A DNA stretch of 64,000 bases from Agromyces mariniharenae (GCF_008122505.1 NZ_VSSB01000002.1:496001-560000), one strand, 5' to 3'; counted from the first letter of the stretch, positions 53,238 to 61,412 are shown. Made by a program: numbers and translations. Notes: a model not told the origin generated them from the sequence alone.

Positions 53238-54638
53238 TCAGATCTTGTGCGCGCCCATGCGGCCCGACCGCACGTAGACGACGTAGGTGAGCACGAGGAG
53301 CACGGCGTAGCCGACCACGAACCCGAGGAAGGCGCCGGCGTAGCCCCCCGTGGCCTGGAACGACAGGTTCAGCGCCTGCGGGATGAGGAAGCCGCCGTAC
53401 GCGCCGATCGCGGAGATGAGGCCGAGGGCCGCCGCCGCCTTGCGCTGGGTGGACACGTCGCCGGTGCCGCCACCGCGGACTGCGAAGACCACTGGCACCA
53501 TGCGGTAGGTCGAGCCGTTGCCGATGCCCGCCGCCGCGAAGAGCAGGAGGAACAGGCCCAGGAAGAGCCAGAAGTTGCCGAGCGGCAGCGTGAGCAGCAC
53601 GCCGACCGTGATGGTGCCCATCGCCGCGAAGGCGAGCATCGTGATGCGGGCGCCGCCGAACCGGTCGGAGAGCCGGCCGCCGTAGGGGCGGGCGAGCGAC
53701 CCGACGAGCGCGCCGAGGAACGCGAGCGAGACCGCCGTGCCCCCGACCGCGATGGTCGAGAACTCGGGGAACTGGTCGGCGATGAGCTTCGGGAACACGC
53801 TCGCGAAGCCGATGAAGGAGCCGAACGTGCCGATGTAGAGCAGCGAGAGCAGCCAGAGGTGCGGCTCCTTGAGCGCAGCGGCCGAGCCCGCGAGGTCGGC
53901 CTTCGCGTTCGAGAGGTTGTCCATGTACCGGGCGGCGCCGAACATCGCGACGAGGATGAACGGGATCCAGATCCAGCCGGCGACCGGAAGGTTGAGGGTC
54001 GCGGCCGCGCCGACGGTGATCACGATGGGCACGACGAACTGCGCGACGGATGCCCCGAGGTTGCCGCCTGCGGCGTTGAGGCCGAGCGCCCAGCCCTTCT
54101 CGCGCTGCGGGTAGAAGTAGGTGATGTTCGACATCGAGCTGGCGAAGTTGCCGCCGCCGAATCCGGCCAGGGCCGCGGCCGCGAGCAGCACGCCGAACGG
54201 CGTCTCGGGGTTCGACACGCACAGGGCGAGGGCGATGGTCGGCAGGAGCAGGAGCGCGGCCGAGATGATCGTCCAGTTGCGGCCGCCGAACTTCGGCACG
54301 AGGAACGAGTAGGGGATGCGCAGCGTCGCCCCGACGAGGCTCGGGATCGAGATGAGCCAGAAGATCTCGCCGGTGCCGAGGTCGAACCCGGCCGCCGGGA
54401 GGGTCACGGCGACGATGCTCCAGAGCTGCCAGACGACGAAGCCGAGGAACTCGGCGAAGATCGACCAGTTCAGGTTGCGTCGCGCGATCGCGCGGCCCTG
54501 GGAGGACCACTGCGCGGTGTCCTCGGGGTTCCAGTTGTCGATCCAGCGGCCCGGCCGGGTGGCGAGGGCGGGCGCGGTGGACTCGGGGGCCTGCGTCGGT
54601 GCGCCGTGCGGGGGAGCGGCGCTCAGGGTCTCGGTCAT
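53238..54638 (-). CDS. narK: Nitrate/nitrite transporter of the NarK (NNP) family
   Basis: The 466-residue major facilitator protein has about 12 membrane helices and the NNP motifs LAGFGGGNFASSMSNITYFY and GLNAAGGNLGASVAQFVVP, then AAGIGNGSTYRMVPVVF in the C-terminal half. It imports nitrate, or exchanges nitrate and nitrite. The N-terminal about 35 residues are Pro/Ala-rich and cytoplasmic. It is the first gene of the narK, nitrate reductase, reductase operon, driven by a GlnR-type promoter. GGAGG precedes the ATG. Confidence 0.93.
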   Translation of the reverse strand: MTETLSAAPPHGAPTQAPESTAPALATRPGRWIDNWNPEDTAQWSSQGRAIARRNLNWSIFAEFLGFVVWQLWSIVAVTLPAAGFDLGTGEIFWLISIPSLVGATLRIPYSFLVPKFGGRNWTIISAALLLLPTIALALCVSNPETPFGVLLAAAALAGFGGGNFASSMSNITYFYPQREKGWALGLNAAGGNLGASVAQFVVPIVITVGAAATLNLPVAGWIWIPFILVAMFGAARYMDNLSNAKADLAGSAAALKEPHLWLLSLLYIGTFGSFIGFASVFPKLIADQFPEFSTIAVGGTAVSLAFLGALVGSLARPYGGRLSDRFGGARITMLAFAAMGTITVGVLLTLPLGNFWLFLGLFLLLFAAAGIGNGSTYRMVPVVFAVRGGGTGDVSTQRKAAAALGLISAIGAYGGFLIPQALNLSFQATGGYAGAFLGFVVGYAVLLVLTYVVYVRSGRMGAHKI

Positions 54639-54684
54639 CGGTGCCTCCGGGGGGTGTCGTCACGTGGTGGAACTCGTGCAGCCG

Positions 54685-54738
54685 ACGCTATGGGCGACGT
54701 GTTTCCTCGGATCGGTCCGGTGGTAAACCCTGCGTCTC
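54685..54738 (-). promoter_or_regulatory. GlnR-type operator and -10 box of the narK operon
   Basis: Read on the minus strand, half-sites at 11-bp steps are GAGAC (54738-54734), TTTAC (54727-54723), ACCGA (54716-54712, poor) and GAAAC (54705-54701). TAGCGT (54690-54685) follows GAAAC by exactly 10 bp, as at the other three nitrogen promoters. Initiation near 54679 gives a leader of about 40 bases. Confidence 0.6.
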
Positions 54739-54778
54739 CACCTGCTCACCCGGGACGGGCGTCCGTGTGAGGTCGTGG

Positions 54779-55909
54779 TCAGACATCGATGCGGTACCCG
54801 CGCTTGACGACGGTGGCGATGAGCCCGGGCACCCCGAGGGTCTGCCGCAGGCGACTGAGGGCCACCTCGAGGGCGTGCTCGTCGTTCGTGCCCGGCAGGC
54901 CCGACGCGAGCCGGTCGCGGCCCACGACCGAGCCCCGGGCCTGCACGAGCGTGCGGAGGATCATGAGCGCGACCGGGGCGAGTGAGACCCGTCGTTCGTC
55001 GACGTCGACGACCGAGCCGCGCAGCGCGAGCGGCCCGTGCCGTGTGTCGAGCCGGAGGACGCGCGTCGACTCCAGGTGTTCGCAGACGAGCCGGATGAGG
55101 GCGCCCATGCGGAAGCGCTCGGGCTGGATGGGCACGATGCCCGCGGCGACGAGCGGCTGCGCGGTGACGGGGCCGACGGCCGCGGCGACCACGGGCCCGC
55201 ACATCGCGTCGACGAGGTCGTCGTACCGGCCGCGCGCCTCCGCGGCGCCGAACAGCGCGTGCACGGCGGGCGCGCTCGTGAACGTGATGCAGTCCAGGCC
55301 GCCGGTGCAGGCCGCCTCGATGAGCCGGTCGACGCGGTCGTCGCCGTCGTCGGGCTGCACCCACCGGTACGGCTCGACCGTGAGCACGCGGTCGTGCGCG
55401 TCGCGCAGCCGGTCGAGCTGCGACGGGTTGAGGAACCCGTGCAGCTGCACCGCGACCGTGAGTCCCGCGGGGTAGTTCGCGAGCACCTCGTCGATGAGGG
55501 ACTCGGTGGTCTCCTCCGCGCTCATGCCCACGTCGTTGAGGCCGGCGGCTCGCACGCCGCCGCGTGCCTTGGGCCCGCGCACGAGGATGGCCGTGTCGGC
55601 GAGCGCGTCGACGAGGTCCTCGCCCAGCCCCGCGGCATCCGCGACCTCGAACCAGCGGCGCACGCCGTAGGCGGTCGTCGCGAGGAGCACGTCGGGCCGC
55701 GCCGCGATGATCGCGCGCGTGTCGGCGATGACGGGGTCGTCGGAGAGCGCGTTCGTCATGCGCAGCGTCGGCGCGTGCACGACCTGCGCGCCGCGTCGGG
55801 CGAGCGCGTCGATGAGGTCGGCGGAGCGCCGGTCGCTCGTGACGCCGATGCGGAATCCGGCGAGCTGGTCGGGCCGGAACCCCGGCGCGCACTCGATGAC
55901 GTCGGTCAC
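54779..55909 (-). CDS. nnaR: NnaR-like regulator: HemD-like domain fused to winged helix
   Basis: The 376-residue protein has a uroporphyrinogen-III-synthase-like domain (about residues 1-260; LAGFRIGVTSDRRSADLIDA, LLATTAYGVRRWFEVADAAG, CITFTSAPAVHALF) joined to an OmpR-type winged helix (about 285-376; LAPVALMILRTLVQARGSVV, ending LIATVVKRGYRID). This fusion matches NnaR of Streptomyces and mycobacteria, which works with GlnR to activate nitrate assimilation genes. It may also retain HemD activity. It is last in the nirB-cobA-nnaR operon; its GTG overlaps the cobA stop by 4 bp. Confidence 0.87.
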   Translation of the reverse strand: MTDVIECAPGFRPDQLAGFRIGVTSDRRSADLIDALARRGAQVVHAPTLRMTNALSDDPVIADTRAIIAARPDVLLATTAYGVRRWFEVADAAGLGEDLVDALADTAILVRGPKARGGVRAAGLNDVGMSAEETTESLIDEVLANYPAGLTVAVQLHGFLNPSQLDRLRDAHDRVLTVEPYRWVQPDDGDDRVDRLIEAACTGGLDCITFTSAPAVHALFGAAEARGRYDDLVDAMCGPVVAAAVGPVTAQPLVAAGIVPIQPERFRMGALIRLVCEHLESTRVLRLDTRHGPLALRGSVVDVDERRVSLAPVALMILRTLVQARGSVVGRDRLASGLPGTNDEHALEVALSRLRQTLGVPGLIATVVKRGYRIDV

Positions 55910-56682
55910 GCGGCCACCGCCGCGTAGCCCGCCGCGCGTTCCATGAGCTCGGATGCCGCGGCGTCGCCGTCGTGGGCCAGGCGCACGACCTCGCCGACCA
56001 CGACCACGGCCGGCGACGAGACGCGCGCGCGCCCAGCCGCCCAGACGATGTCGGAGAGGTCGCCGACGGTCGTGCGCTGGTCGGCGCTGAAGCCGCGCTC
56101 GATGATCGCGACGGGCATCCCGGCGGGCATGCCGGCGCGCGCGAGACCCGCGGTGAGCGAGGGCAGCGAGTTGACGCCCATCAGCACGACGATCGTGCCG
56201 CCGAGGCCCGCGAGGTGCTCGAGCTCCGCGTCGGTGAGCGGGGCGTGGCCCGACACGACCGTGAAGAGGTGGCTCACGCCGCGGTGCGTCAGCGGGATGC
56301 CGGCGGCGCCCGGCACGGCGACGGCGCTCGTCACGCCGGGGACGACCTCGACCGGCACGCCGGCGCGGTGGCACGCGAGCACCTCCTCGCCGCCGCGGCC
56401 GAGGACGTACGGGTCGCCGCCCTTGAGGCGCACGGTGTGCCGCCCGGCGAGGGCGTGCGACACGAGGAGCGCCTCGATCTCGTGCTGGGGGATGGCGTGG
56501 TGCCCGGGTCGCTTGCCGACGTCGACGAGCTCGGCGTGCGGCGCGAGCTCGGCCAGGCCCTCGTGCGGGGCGAGCCGGTCGTAGAGCACGACGTCGGCGG
56601 CCGCGAGCGCCCGCACCGCGGCGAGCGTGAGCAGGTCCTCGCGGCCGGGGCCGCCGCCGACGAGGGTCACCCGGCCGGTCAT
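55906..56682 (-). CDS. cobA: Uroporphyrinogen-III C-methyltransferase
   Basis: CobA/SUMT methylates uroporphyrinogen III twice with SAM to give precorrin-2, the branch point to siroheme. The 258-residue protein has GRVTLVGGGPGREDLLTLAA, DVVLYDRLAPHEGL, VRLKGGDPYVLGRGGEEVLA and VEVVPGVTSAVAVPGAAGIP. It has no CysG-type dehydrogenase/ferrochelatase fusion; the separate chelatase gene lies at 48640. It overlaps nirB and nnaR by 4 bp each. Confidence 0.94.
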   Translation of the reverse strand: MTGRVTLVGGGPGREDLLTLAAVRALAAADVVLYDRLAPHEGLAELAPHAELVDVGKRPGHHAIPQHEIEALLVSHALAGRHTVRLKGGDPYVLGRGGEEVLACHRAGVPVEVVPGVTSAVAVPGAAGIPLTHRGVSHLFTVVSGHAPLTDAELEHLAGLGGTIVVLMGVNSLPSLTAGLARAGMPAGMPVAIIERGFSADQRTTVGDLSDIVWAAGRARVSSPAVVVVGEVVRLAHDGDAAASELMERAAGYAAVAA

Positions 56683-59285
56683 GCGTCGGCCCCCCGAACC
56701 GGGATCGTGGCGCCGGCGACGAGCACGGCCTCGCCGCGCTCCCGCTCCTCGGCGGTGGCCGGGCGGAACTGGCCGCGCTCGGGGACGCGTGCGACCGACG
56801 GATCGGGCGTGCCGGGTGCGTTCACGAACGAGCGGAACCGTCGGAGCCGCTCGGGATCGGCGAGGGTCGCCGCCCACTCGTCCTCGTAGGTGTCGACGTG
56901 CTTGGCCATCGCCGCCTCGAGCTCCTCGGCCAGGCCGAGCGAGTCCTCGACGACGACCTCTCGCACGTGATCGAGGCCGCCCTCCAGGTCCTCCATCCAG
57001 CGCGCGGTGCGCTGCAGCCGGTCGGCGGTGCGGATGTAGTACATCATGTAGCGGTCGATGTAGCGGATGAGCGTCTCGTCGTCGAGGTCGCTCGCGAGCA
57101 GCTGCGCGTGCGCCGGCTGGAACCCGCCGTTGCCGCCGACGTAGAGGTTCCAGCCCTGGTCGGTGGCGATGACGCCGACGTCCTTGCCGCGGGCCTCCGC
57201 GCACTCGCGCGCGCAGCCCGAGACGCCGAACTTCAGCTTGTGCGGCGAGCGGAGCCCGCGGTAGCGCAGCTCGAGCTTGATCGCCATCGCGACCGAGTCC
57301 TGCACGCCGTAGCGGCACCAGGTCGAGCCGACGCAGCTCTTCACGTTGCGCAGCGACTTGCCGTAGGCCTGGCCCGACTCGAACCCGGCGTCCACGAGGA
57401 TCCTCCAGATGTCGGGCAGCTGGTCGAGCCGGGCGCCGAACAGGTCGATGCGCTGGCCGCCCGTGATCTTCGTGTAGAGCCCGAACTCCATCGCGACCTG
57501 CGCGATGACCGCGAGCTTCTCGGGCGTGACCTCGCCGGCCGGGATGCGCGGGACGACCGAGTACGTGCCGTCCTTCTGCATGTTCGCCATGGCGCGGTCG
57601 TTGGTGTCCTGCAGGCCGCCGCGGCCGCCGTCGAGGATGTACGAGCCGTGCTGCGACGCGAGGATGGAGCCGACGACCGGCTTGCAGACGTCGCACCCGC
57701 GGCCGGTGCCGAGCCGGCCGATGATCTCCTCGAACGAGGTGAGCTCGAGCACGCGCACGCTCTCGAAGAGCTCCTGGCGCGAGAGCTCGAAGTGCTCGCA
57801 CAGCGCGTGCGAGATGGCCTGGCCCGACTTCGTGAGCTCGGACTCGAGCAGCTTCTTCACGAGCGGCACGCACGAGCCGCACTGGGTGCCCGCCCGGGTG
57901 CACGTCTTCAGGGCGCCGAGCTCGGTGCAGCCCTCCTCGTGGCCGACGCCGTTCACCGCATCGCGGATCGTGCCGGCGGTGACGTTGTTGCATGCGCAGA
58001 CGAGCGCGGCCGCGGGGAGCTCGTCGCCCGCCGGCGCCTCCATGCCCGAGGCCGACAGGTAGGCGGCGGGCTCCGCCGACAGCTCGGTGCCGAGCATCGG
58101 GCGCAGCGAAGCGTACGGCGACGCGTCGCCCACGAAGATGCCGCCCAGGAGCGTCTTCGCGTCGTCGGTCATGACGAGCTTCTGGTAGAGGCCGCGAGCC
58201 GGGTCGGCGTAGACGATCTCGAGCGCCTGCTCGGTGCGGGCGAGCGCGTCGCCGAAGCTCGCGACGTCGACGCCCGAGAGCTTCAGCTTCGTGGCGTCGT
58301 CGACGCTCGTGAACTCCGCAGCGCCGCCGAGCAGTCGGTCGGCCACGACCTCGGCCATGGCGTTCGCGGGCGCGACGAGACCGGTGCAGCGGCCCTCGAA
58401 GCTCGCGACCTCGCCGATGGCCCAGATGTTCGCGACGGATGCCGCGCAGGAGGTGTCGATCGCGACGCCGCCGCGCGGGCCGAGCTCGAGCCCGAGGTCG
58501 CGCGCCAGCTCGTCGCGCGGGCTGATGCCGATCGCGAAGACGATGAGGTCGCACGCGATGAGGCGCCCGTTGGTGAGCTGGACGGCCACGACCGCGCCGT
58601 CCTCGACGACGACCTCGGCCGGCCGCGTGCCGAGGTGCAGGCCGATGCCCTGTCCGGCGATGATCCGGCCGAGCGCGCGTCCGGCGCCCTCGTCGAGCTG
58701 GGCCGACATGAGCCAGCCGCCCGAGTGCACCACGGCGGCGTGCGCGCCGAGCTTCGCGAGGCCGCCGGCCGCCTCGAGGCCGAGGAGCCCGCCGCCGGCG
58801 ACGACGACCTGCGCGGGCCGTCCGTGGCGCGCGGCGAGCTCCTGCGTCTCGGCGACGAGCGCGTCGACGTCGTCGATCGTGCGGTAGACGCGGGCGTGAT
58901 CGCGCCCCGGCAGGTCGGGTACCGGCGCGCTCGAGCCCGTGGCGAGCACGAGCTCGTCCCACGGCAGCACCTGTCCGCTCGACGTGGTCGCGGTGCGCGC
59001 GGCCGCGTCGACGGCGACGACGCGCTCGCCGGTGACGAGCCGGGTGTGCCCCTCGTCCCACATCGCGGTGGGCTCGAGCGTGAGGTCGGCCGCGGCATCC
59101 GCCAGTCTCGTGCTGAGCGCCACGCGGTCGTAGGGGCGGTGCAGCTCCTCGCCGACGACGGTCACGCGCAGGGTGCGCTCCTCGTCGCGGGCGTGCAGGC
59201 TGTCCGCGAGGCGGTGCGCGGCGGGTCCGCCGCCGACGATGACGACGTCGCGGACCCCGGCGGGGGTGTGGGTGGTCTCGGTCAT
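56679..59285 (-). CDS. nirB: Nitrite reductase [NAD(P)H] large subunit
   Basis: NirB reduces nitrite to ammonium with NAD(P)H. The 868-residue protein has an N-terminal FAD/NAD domain (VVIVGGGPAAHRLADSL; VVVAGGGLLGLEAAGGLAKL), a BFD-like [2Fe-2S] region (VCACNNVTAGTIRDAV; AGTQCGSCVP), a second cysteine motif GRGCDVCKPVVGSIL, and the siroheme/[4Fe-4S] region with SCVGSTWCRYG and GVSGCARECAEARGKDVG. Length is normal. GGAGG lies 5 bases before ATG 59285, preferred over an in-frame ATG 12 bases upstream. It leads the nirB-cobA-nnaR operon. Confidence 0.95.
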   Translation of the reverse strand: MTETTHTPAGVRDVVIVGGGPAAHRLADSLHARDEERTLRVTVVGEELHRPYDRVALSTRLADAAADLTLEPTAMWDEGHTRLVTGERVVAVDAAARTATTSSGQVLPWDELVLATGSSAPVPDLPGRDHARVYRTIDDVDALVAETQELAARHGRPAQVVVAGGGLLGLEAAGGLAKLGAHAAVVHSGGWLMSAQLDEGAGRALGRIIAGQGIGLHLGTRPAEVVVEDGAVVAVQLTNGRLIACDLIVFAIGISPRDELARDLGLELGPRGGVAIDTSCAASVANIWAIGEVASFEGRCTGLVAPANAMAEVVADRLLGGAAEFTSVDDATKLKLSGVDVASFGDALARTEQALEIVYADPARGLYQKLVMTDDAKTLLGGIFVGDASPYASLRPMLGTELSAEPAAYLSASGMEAPAGDELPAAALVCACNNVTAGTIRDAVNGVGHEEGCTELGALKTCTRAGTQCGSCVPLVKKLLESELTKSGQAISHALCEHFELSRQELFESVRVLELTSFEEIIGRLGTGRGCDVCKPVVGSILASQHGSYILDGGRGGLQDTNDRAMANMQKDGTYSVVPRIPAGEVTPEKLAVIAQVAMEFGLYTKITGGQRIDLFGARLDQLPDIWRILVDAGFESGQAYGKSLRNVKSCVGSTWCRYGVQDSVAMAIKLELRYRGLRSPHKLKFGVSGCARECAEARGKDVGVIATDQGWNLYVGGNGGFQPAHAQLLASDLDDETLIRYIDRYMMYYIRTADRLQRTARWMEDLEGGLDHVREVVVEDSLGLAEELEAAMAKHVDTYEDEWAATLADPERLRRFRSFVNAPGTPDPSVARVPERGQFRPATAEERERGEAVLVAGATIPVRGADA

Positions 59286-59314
59286 GGGGGCCTCCATGGC
59301 TGGGAATGCAGGCG

Positions 59315-59368
59315 ACGTTACGACCGGCCCGTTTCCGCCCTGTTACGGCGACGTAACCGCGTGGGCAC
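59315..59368 (-). promoter_or_regulatory. GlnR-type operator and -10 box of the nirB operon
   Basis: On the minus strand the half-sites GTGCC (59368-59364), GTTAC (59357-59353), GTAAC (59346-59342) and GAAAC (59335-59331) lie at exact 11-bp steps. TAACGT (59320-59315) follows by 10 bp. This is the best full four-part GlnR-type site of the four. The middle two half-sites form the perfect palindrome GTTACG-N4-CGTAAC. Confidence 0.75.
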
Positions 59369-59406
59369 GCATCCGCACATGCGATGGGTGCCGATGTGAG
59401 GGGAGT

Positions 59407-59460
59407 TTCACGTCGAGGTAACACCCGGATGCCGCGGGGGAAACACCCCGGACCTAGCGT
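59407..59460 (+). promoter_or_regulatory. GlnR-type operator and -10 box of nirD
   Basis: Half-sites TTCAC (59407), GTAAC (59418), ATGCC (59429) and GAAAC (59440) lie at 11-bp steps, then TAGCGT (59455-59460) follows the last by 10 bp. nirD begins at 59487, giving a leader of about 20 bases. This operator is back to back with that of nirB, 39 bp apart. Confidence 0.7.
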
Positions 59461-59486
59461 CGTCGGCAGGACGAGGGGAGACCGCC

Positions 59487-59837
59487 ATGGTGCCGACGAT
59501 CGAGATGACGACCACCTGGGAGCGCACGTGCGAGCTCGACGACCTGGAGCCCGGCTGGGGCGAGGTCGCGCTGCTCGGCGCCCGCCAGGTCGCGCTCGTG
59601 CGCGTGGGCGGCGAGGAGGTCTACGCCGTCGACCACCACGATCCGCACACGGGAGCGCCCGTGATGGCCCGTGGCATCGTCGGCTCGCGCGGCGACCGGC
59701 CGACGATCGCCTCGCCGCTGCACAAGCAGGTCTACGACCTCGGCACCGGCGCGTGCTTCACCGACGCGTCGCTCGCGCTCCGCACCTATCGCACGCGCGT
59801 GGTGGGCGGCATGATCGAGGTCGAGCTCGACGCCTGA
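59487..59837 (+). CDS. nirD: Nitrite reductase [NAD(P)H] small subunit
   Basis: The 116-residue protein is a Rieske-like NirD: WERTCELDDLEPGWGEVALL, VYAVDHHDPHTGAPVMARGI and ASPLHKQVYDLGTGACF. Like other NirD small subunits it lacks the Cys-His cluster ligands of true Rieske proteins. It assembles with NirB. Unusually, it is divergent from nirB rather than downstream of it, each with its own GlnR-type promoter. GAGGGGAG precedes the ATG. Its stop lies 4 bp from the convergent map stop. Confidence 0.92.
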   Translation: MVPTIEMTTTWERTCELDDLEPGWGEVALLGARQVALVRVGGEEVYAVDHHDPHTGAPVMARGIVGSRGDRPTIASPLHKQVYDLGTGACFTDASLALRTYRTRVVGGMIEVELDA

Positions 59838-59841
59838 CGGC

Positions 59842-60609
59842 TCAGCCGCGCTGCGTGAGCACGATCGGGTCGCCCTCTGTGACCGCGATGGTGTGCTCGG
59901 AGTGGGCGCCGCGGGAGCCGTCGGCGCTCCGGAGGGTCCACCCGTCGGGGTCGGTGAAGATGCGGTCGGTCGTCTCGAGGAACCACGGCTCGATCGCGAC
60001 GACGAGTCCCGGCTTCAACGGCAGTCCGCGTCCGGGGCGTCCGTTGTTCGGCACGTGCGGGTCGCCGTGCATGGTGCGGCCGACGCCGTGGCCGCCGAAG
60101 TCCGTGTTGATCGAGTAGCCCTCGGCCTTCGCGACATCCGCGATCGCCCGCGAGATGTCGCCGATCCGGTTGCCGGGGCGCGCGGCGGCGATGCCGGCGT
60201 CGAGCGCCCGACGAGTCGTGTCGATGAGGCGCAGGTCCTCGTCGCGCGGAGTGCCGACCACGATGGAGACGGCCGAGTCGGAGACCCAGCCGTCCACGGC
60301 GGCCGCGAAGTCGAGGCTGAGCAGGTCGCCGTCGCGCAGCTTGTAGTCGTGGGGGAGGCCGTGGAGCACGGCGTCGTTCACCGACGTGCAGAGGACCTTG
60401 CCGAACGGGCTCGCGCCGAACGAGGGGTGGTAGTCGATGTAGCAGCTCTCGGCGCCGGCCTTCCGGATCATCTCGTGCGCGAGTGCGTCGAGTTCCAGCA
60501 GATTCACGCCGACGGCCGCGGCCTGCGCCGTCGCCTCCAGCACGCTGGCCACGAAGCGGCCGGCCGGACGCATCTGCTCGATCTCGGCCGGGGTCCTCAG
60601 TTCGATCAC
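59842..60609 (-). CDS. map: Methionine aminopeptidase, type I
   Basis: MetAP removes the initiator methionine from nascent proteins using two metal ions. The 255-residue enzyme has SVNDAVLHGLP, DLLSLDFAAAVDGWVSDSAV (two metal-binding aspartates), DFGGHGVGRTMHGDPHVPN (His ligand), VVAIEPWF and HSEHTIAV (glutamate ligands). The GTG start is followed by IELRTPAEIEQM, the usual type I N-terminus, and is preceded by GGGAAGAG. Many actinobacteria place map near ribosomal protein operons. Confidence 0.95.
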   Translation of the reverse strand: MIELRTPAEIEQMRPAGRFVASVLEATAQAAAVGVNLLELDALAHEMIRKAGAESCYIDYHPSFGASPFGKVLCTSVNDAVLHGLPHDYKLRDGDLLSLDFAAAVDGWVSDSAVSIVVGTPRDEDLRLIDTTRRALDAGIAAARPGNRIGDISRAIADVAKAEGYSINTDFGGHGVGRTMHGDPHVPNNGRPGRGLPLKPGLVVAIEPWFLETTDRIFTDPDGWTLRSADGSRGAHSEHTIAVTEGDPIVLTQRG

Positions 60610-60696
60610 GCTCTTCCCTTTCCGCCCTCCATTCTGTCGGGTCCGCCCTGAGTGAACACCCGGCCGACGCGCAGGGAGCGGCGATACGCTTCTCGC

Positions 60697-61215
60697 ATGC
60701 TCATCCGGCGGGCGTTCCTCAGGTGGCTGGTCGCAGCCGTCGTCGTGCTGCCCGTCTGGCTCGGCGTCGGCTGGGCGATCTACGGCGGGGGCGGCTGGGG
60801 CACGCTGGGCCTCATCATCACGGTGCCCGTCGCGTTCATCTCGCTCGGCATCATCGCGCTGCTCGTGTGGGCGCGCCCCACCGTCCGCGCCGAGCGCGCC
60901 GTGTCGTGGGTCGACGTCGCCGTCGTCGGTGCCTGGCACCTCTCGATCATCGGGGTCGGCTTCTACGGTGAGACCGCAGCGATCCTCAGCGTGCTCGCGA
61001 TCCTGCTGGCGATCGGCGCGTTCTGGAGCAGTATCTGGCAGCTCGTGTCCGATGGGGCGCGTCGCGTGCAGGCGAGCATGGCCGAGTTCGAGCGGCTCGC
61101 CGCGCAGCAGTCCGGTGCGTCCGGCGCGGATGCCGCGGGCGGTCCGTCGGCGCGACGCCCGCCGTACGGCGACGACGGCGACGACGTCATCATCATCCAC
61201 GAGGTCCGCGACTGA
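60697..61215 (+). CDS. Small membrane protein of unknown function
   Basis: The 172-residue protein has about four hydrophobic segments (roughly residues 8-28, 35-58, 70-90 and 92-110), then a hydrophilic C-terminal tail of about 60 residues ending in an acidic stretch (DDGDDVIIIHEVRD). No catalytic motif is visible and I do not recognise a family. TACGCT (60685-60690) ends 6 bases before the ATG and there is no ribosome binding site, so the mRNA looks leaderless. Confidence 0.7.
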   Translation: MLIRRAFLRWLVAAVVVLPVWLGVGWAIYGGGGWGTLGLIITVPVAFISLGIIALLVWARPTVRAERAVSWVDVAVVGAWHLSIIGVGFYGETAAILSVLAILLAIGAFWSSIWQLVSDGARRVQASMAEFERLAAQQSGASGADAAGGPSARRPPYGDDGDDVIIIHEVRD

Positions 61216-61251
61216 TCGCAGGCGGCGGGCGGCGGCATCCGTCGGCCCGCT

Positions 61252-61294
61252 TTGGCGTGCGGCGCCGCGACATGGCACAATAGAGGATTGTGCC
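61252..61294 (+). promoter_or_regulatory. rplS promoter with a palindrome across the -10 and start region
   Basis: TTGGCG (61252-61257) and CACAAT (61276-61281) are 18 bp apart. A perfect 8-bp inverted repeat, GGCACAAT and ATTGTGCC around AGAGG (61274-61294), covers the -10 box and the expected initiation site. Because initiation would fall inside it, it is more likely a DNA operator than an RNA hairpin. The leader to the rplS ATG would be about 125 bases. Confidence 0.5.
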
Positions 61295-61412
61295 GCCGCA
61301 GGACTCTGCCTCCGGGGAGCACGCACAGCGCGAGAGATCGCGCGGGCGGCACCAGACACTTCCAATCCATGATCCGCGTTCGACCGGTGGCGGGCGCAGA
61401 GAGCGAACCATC

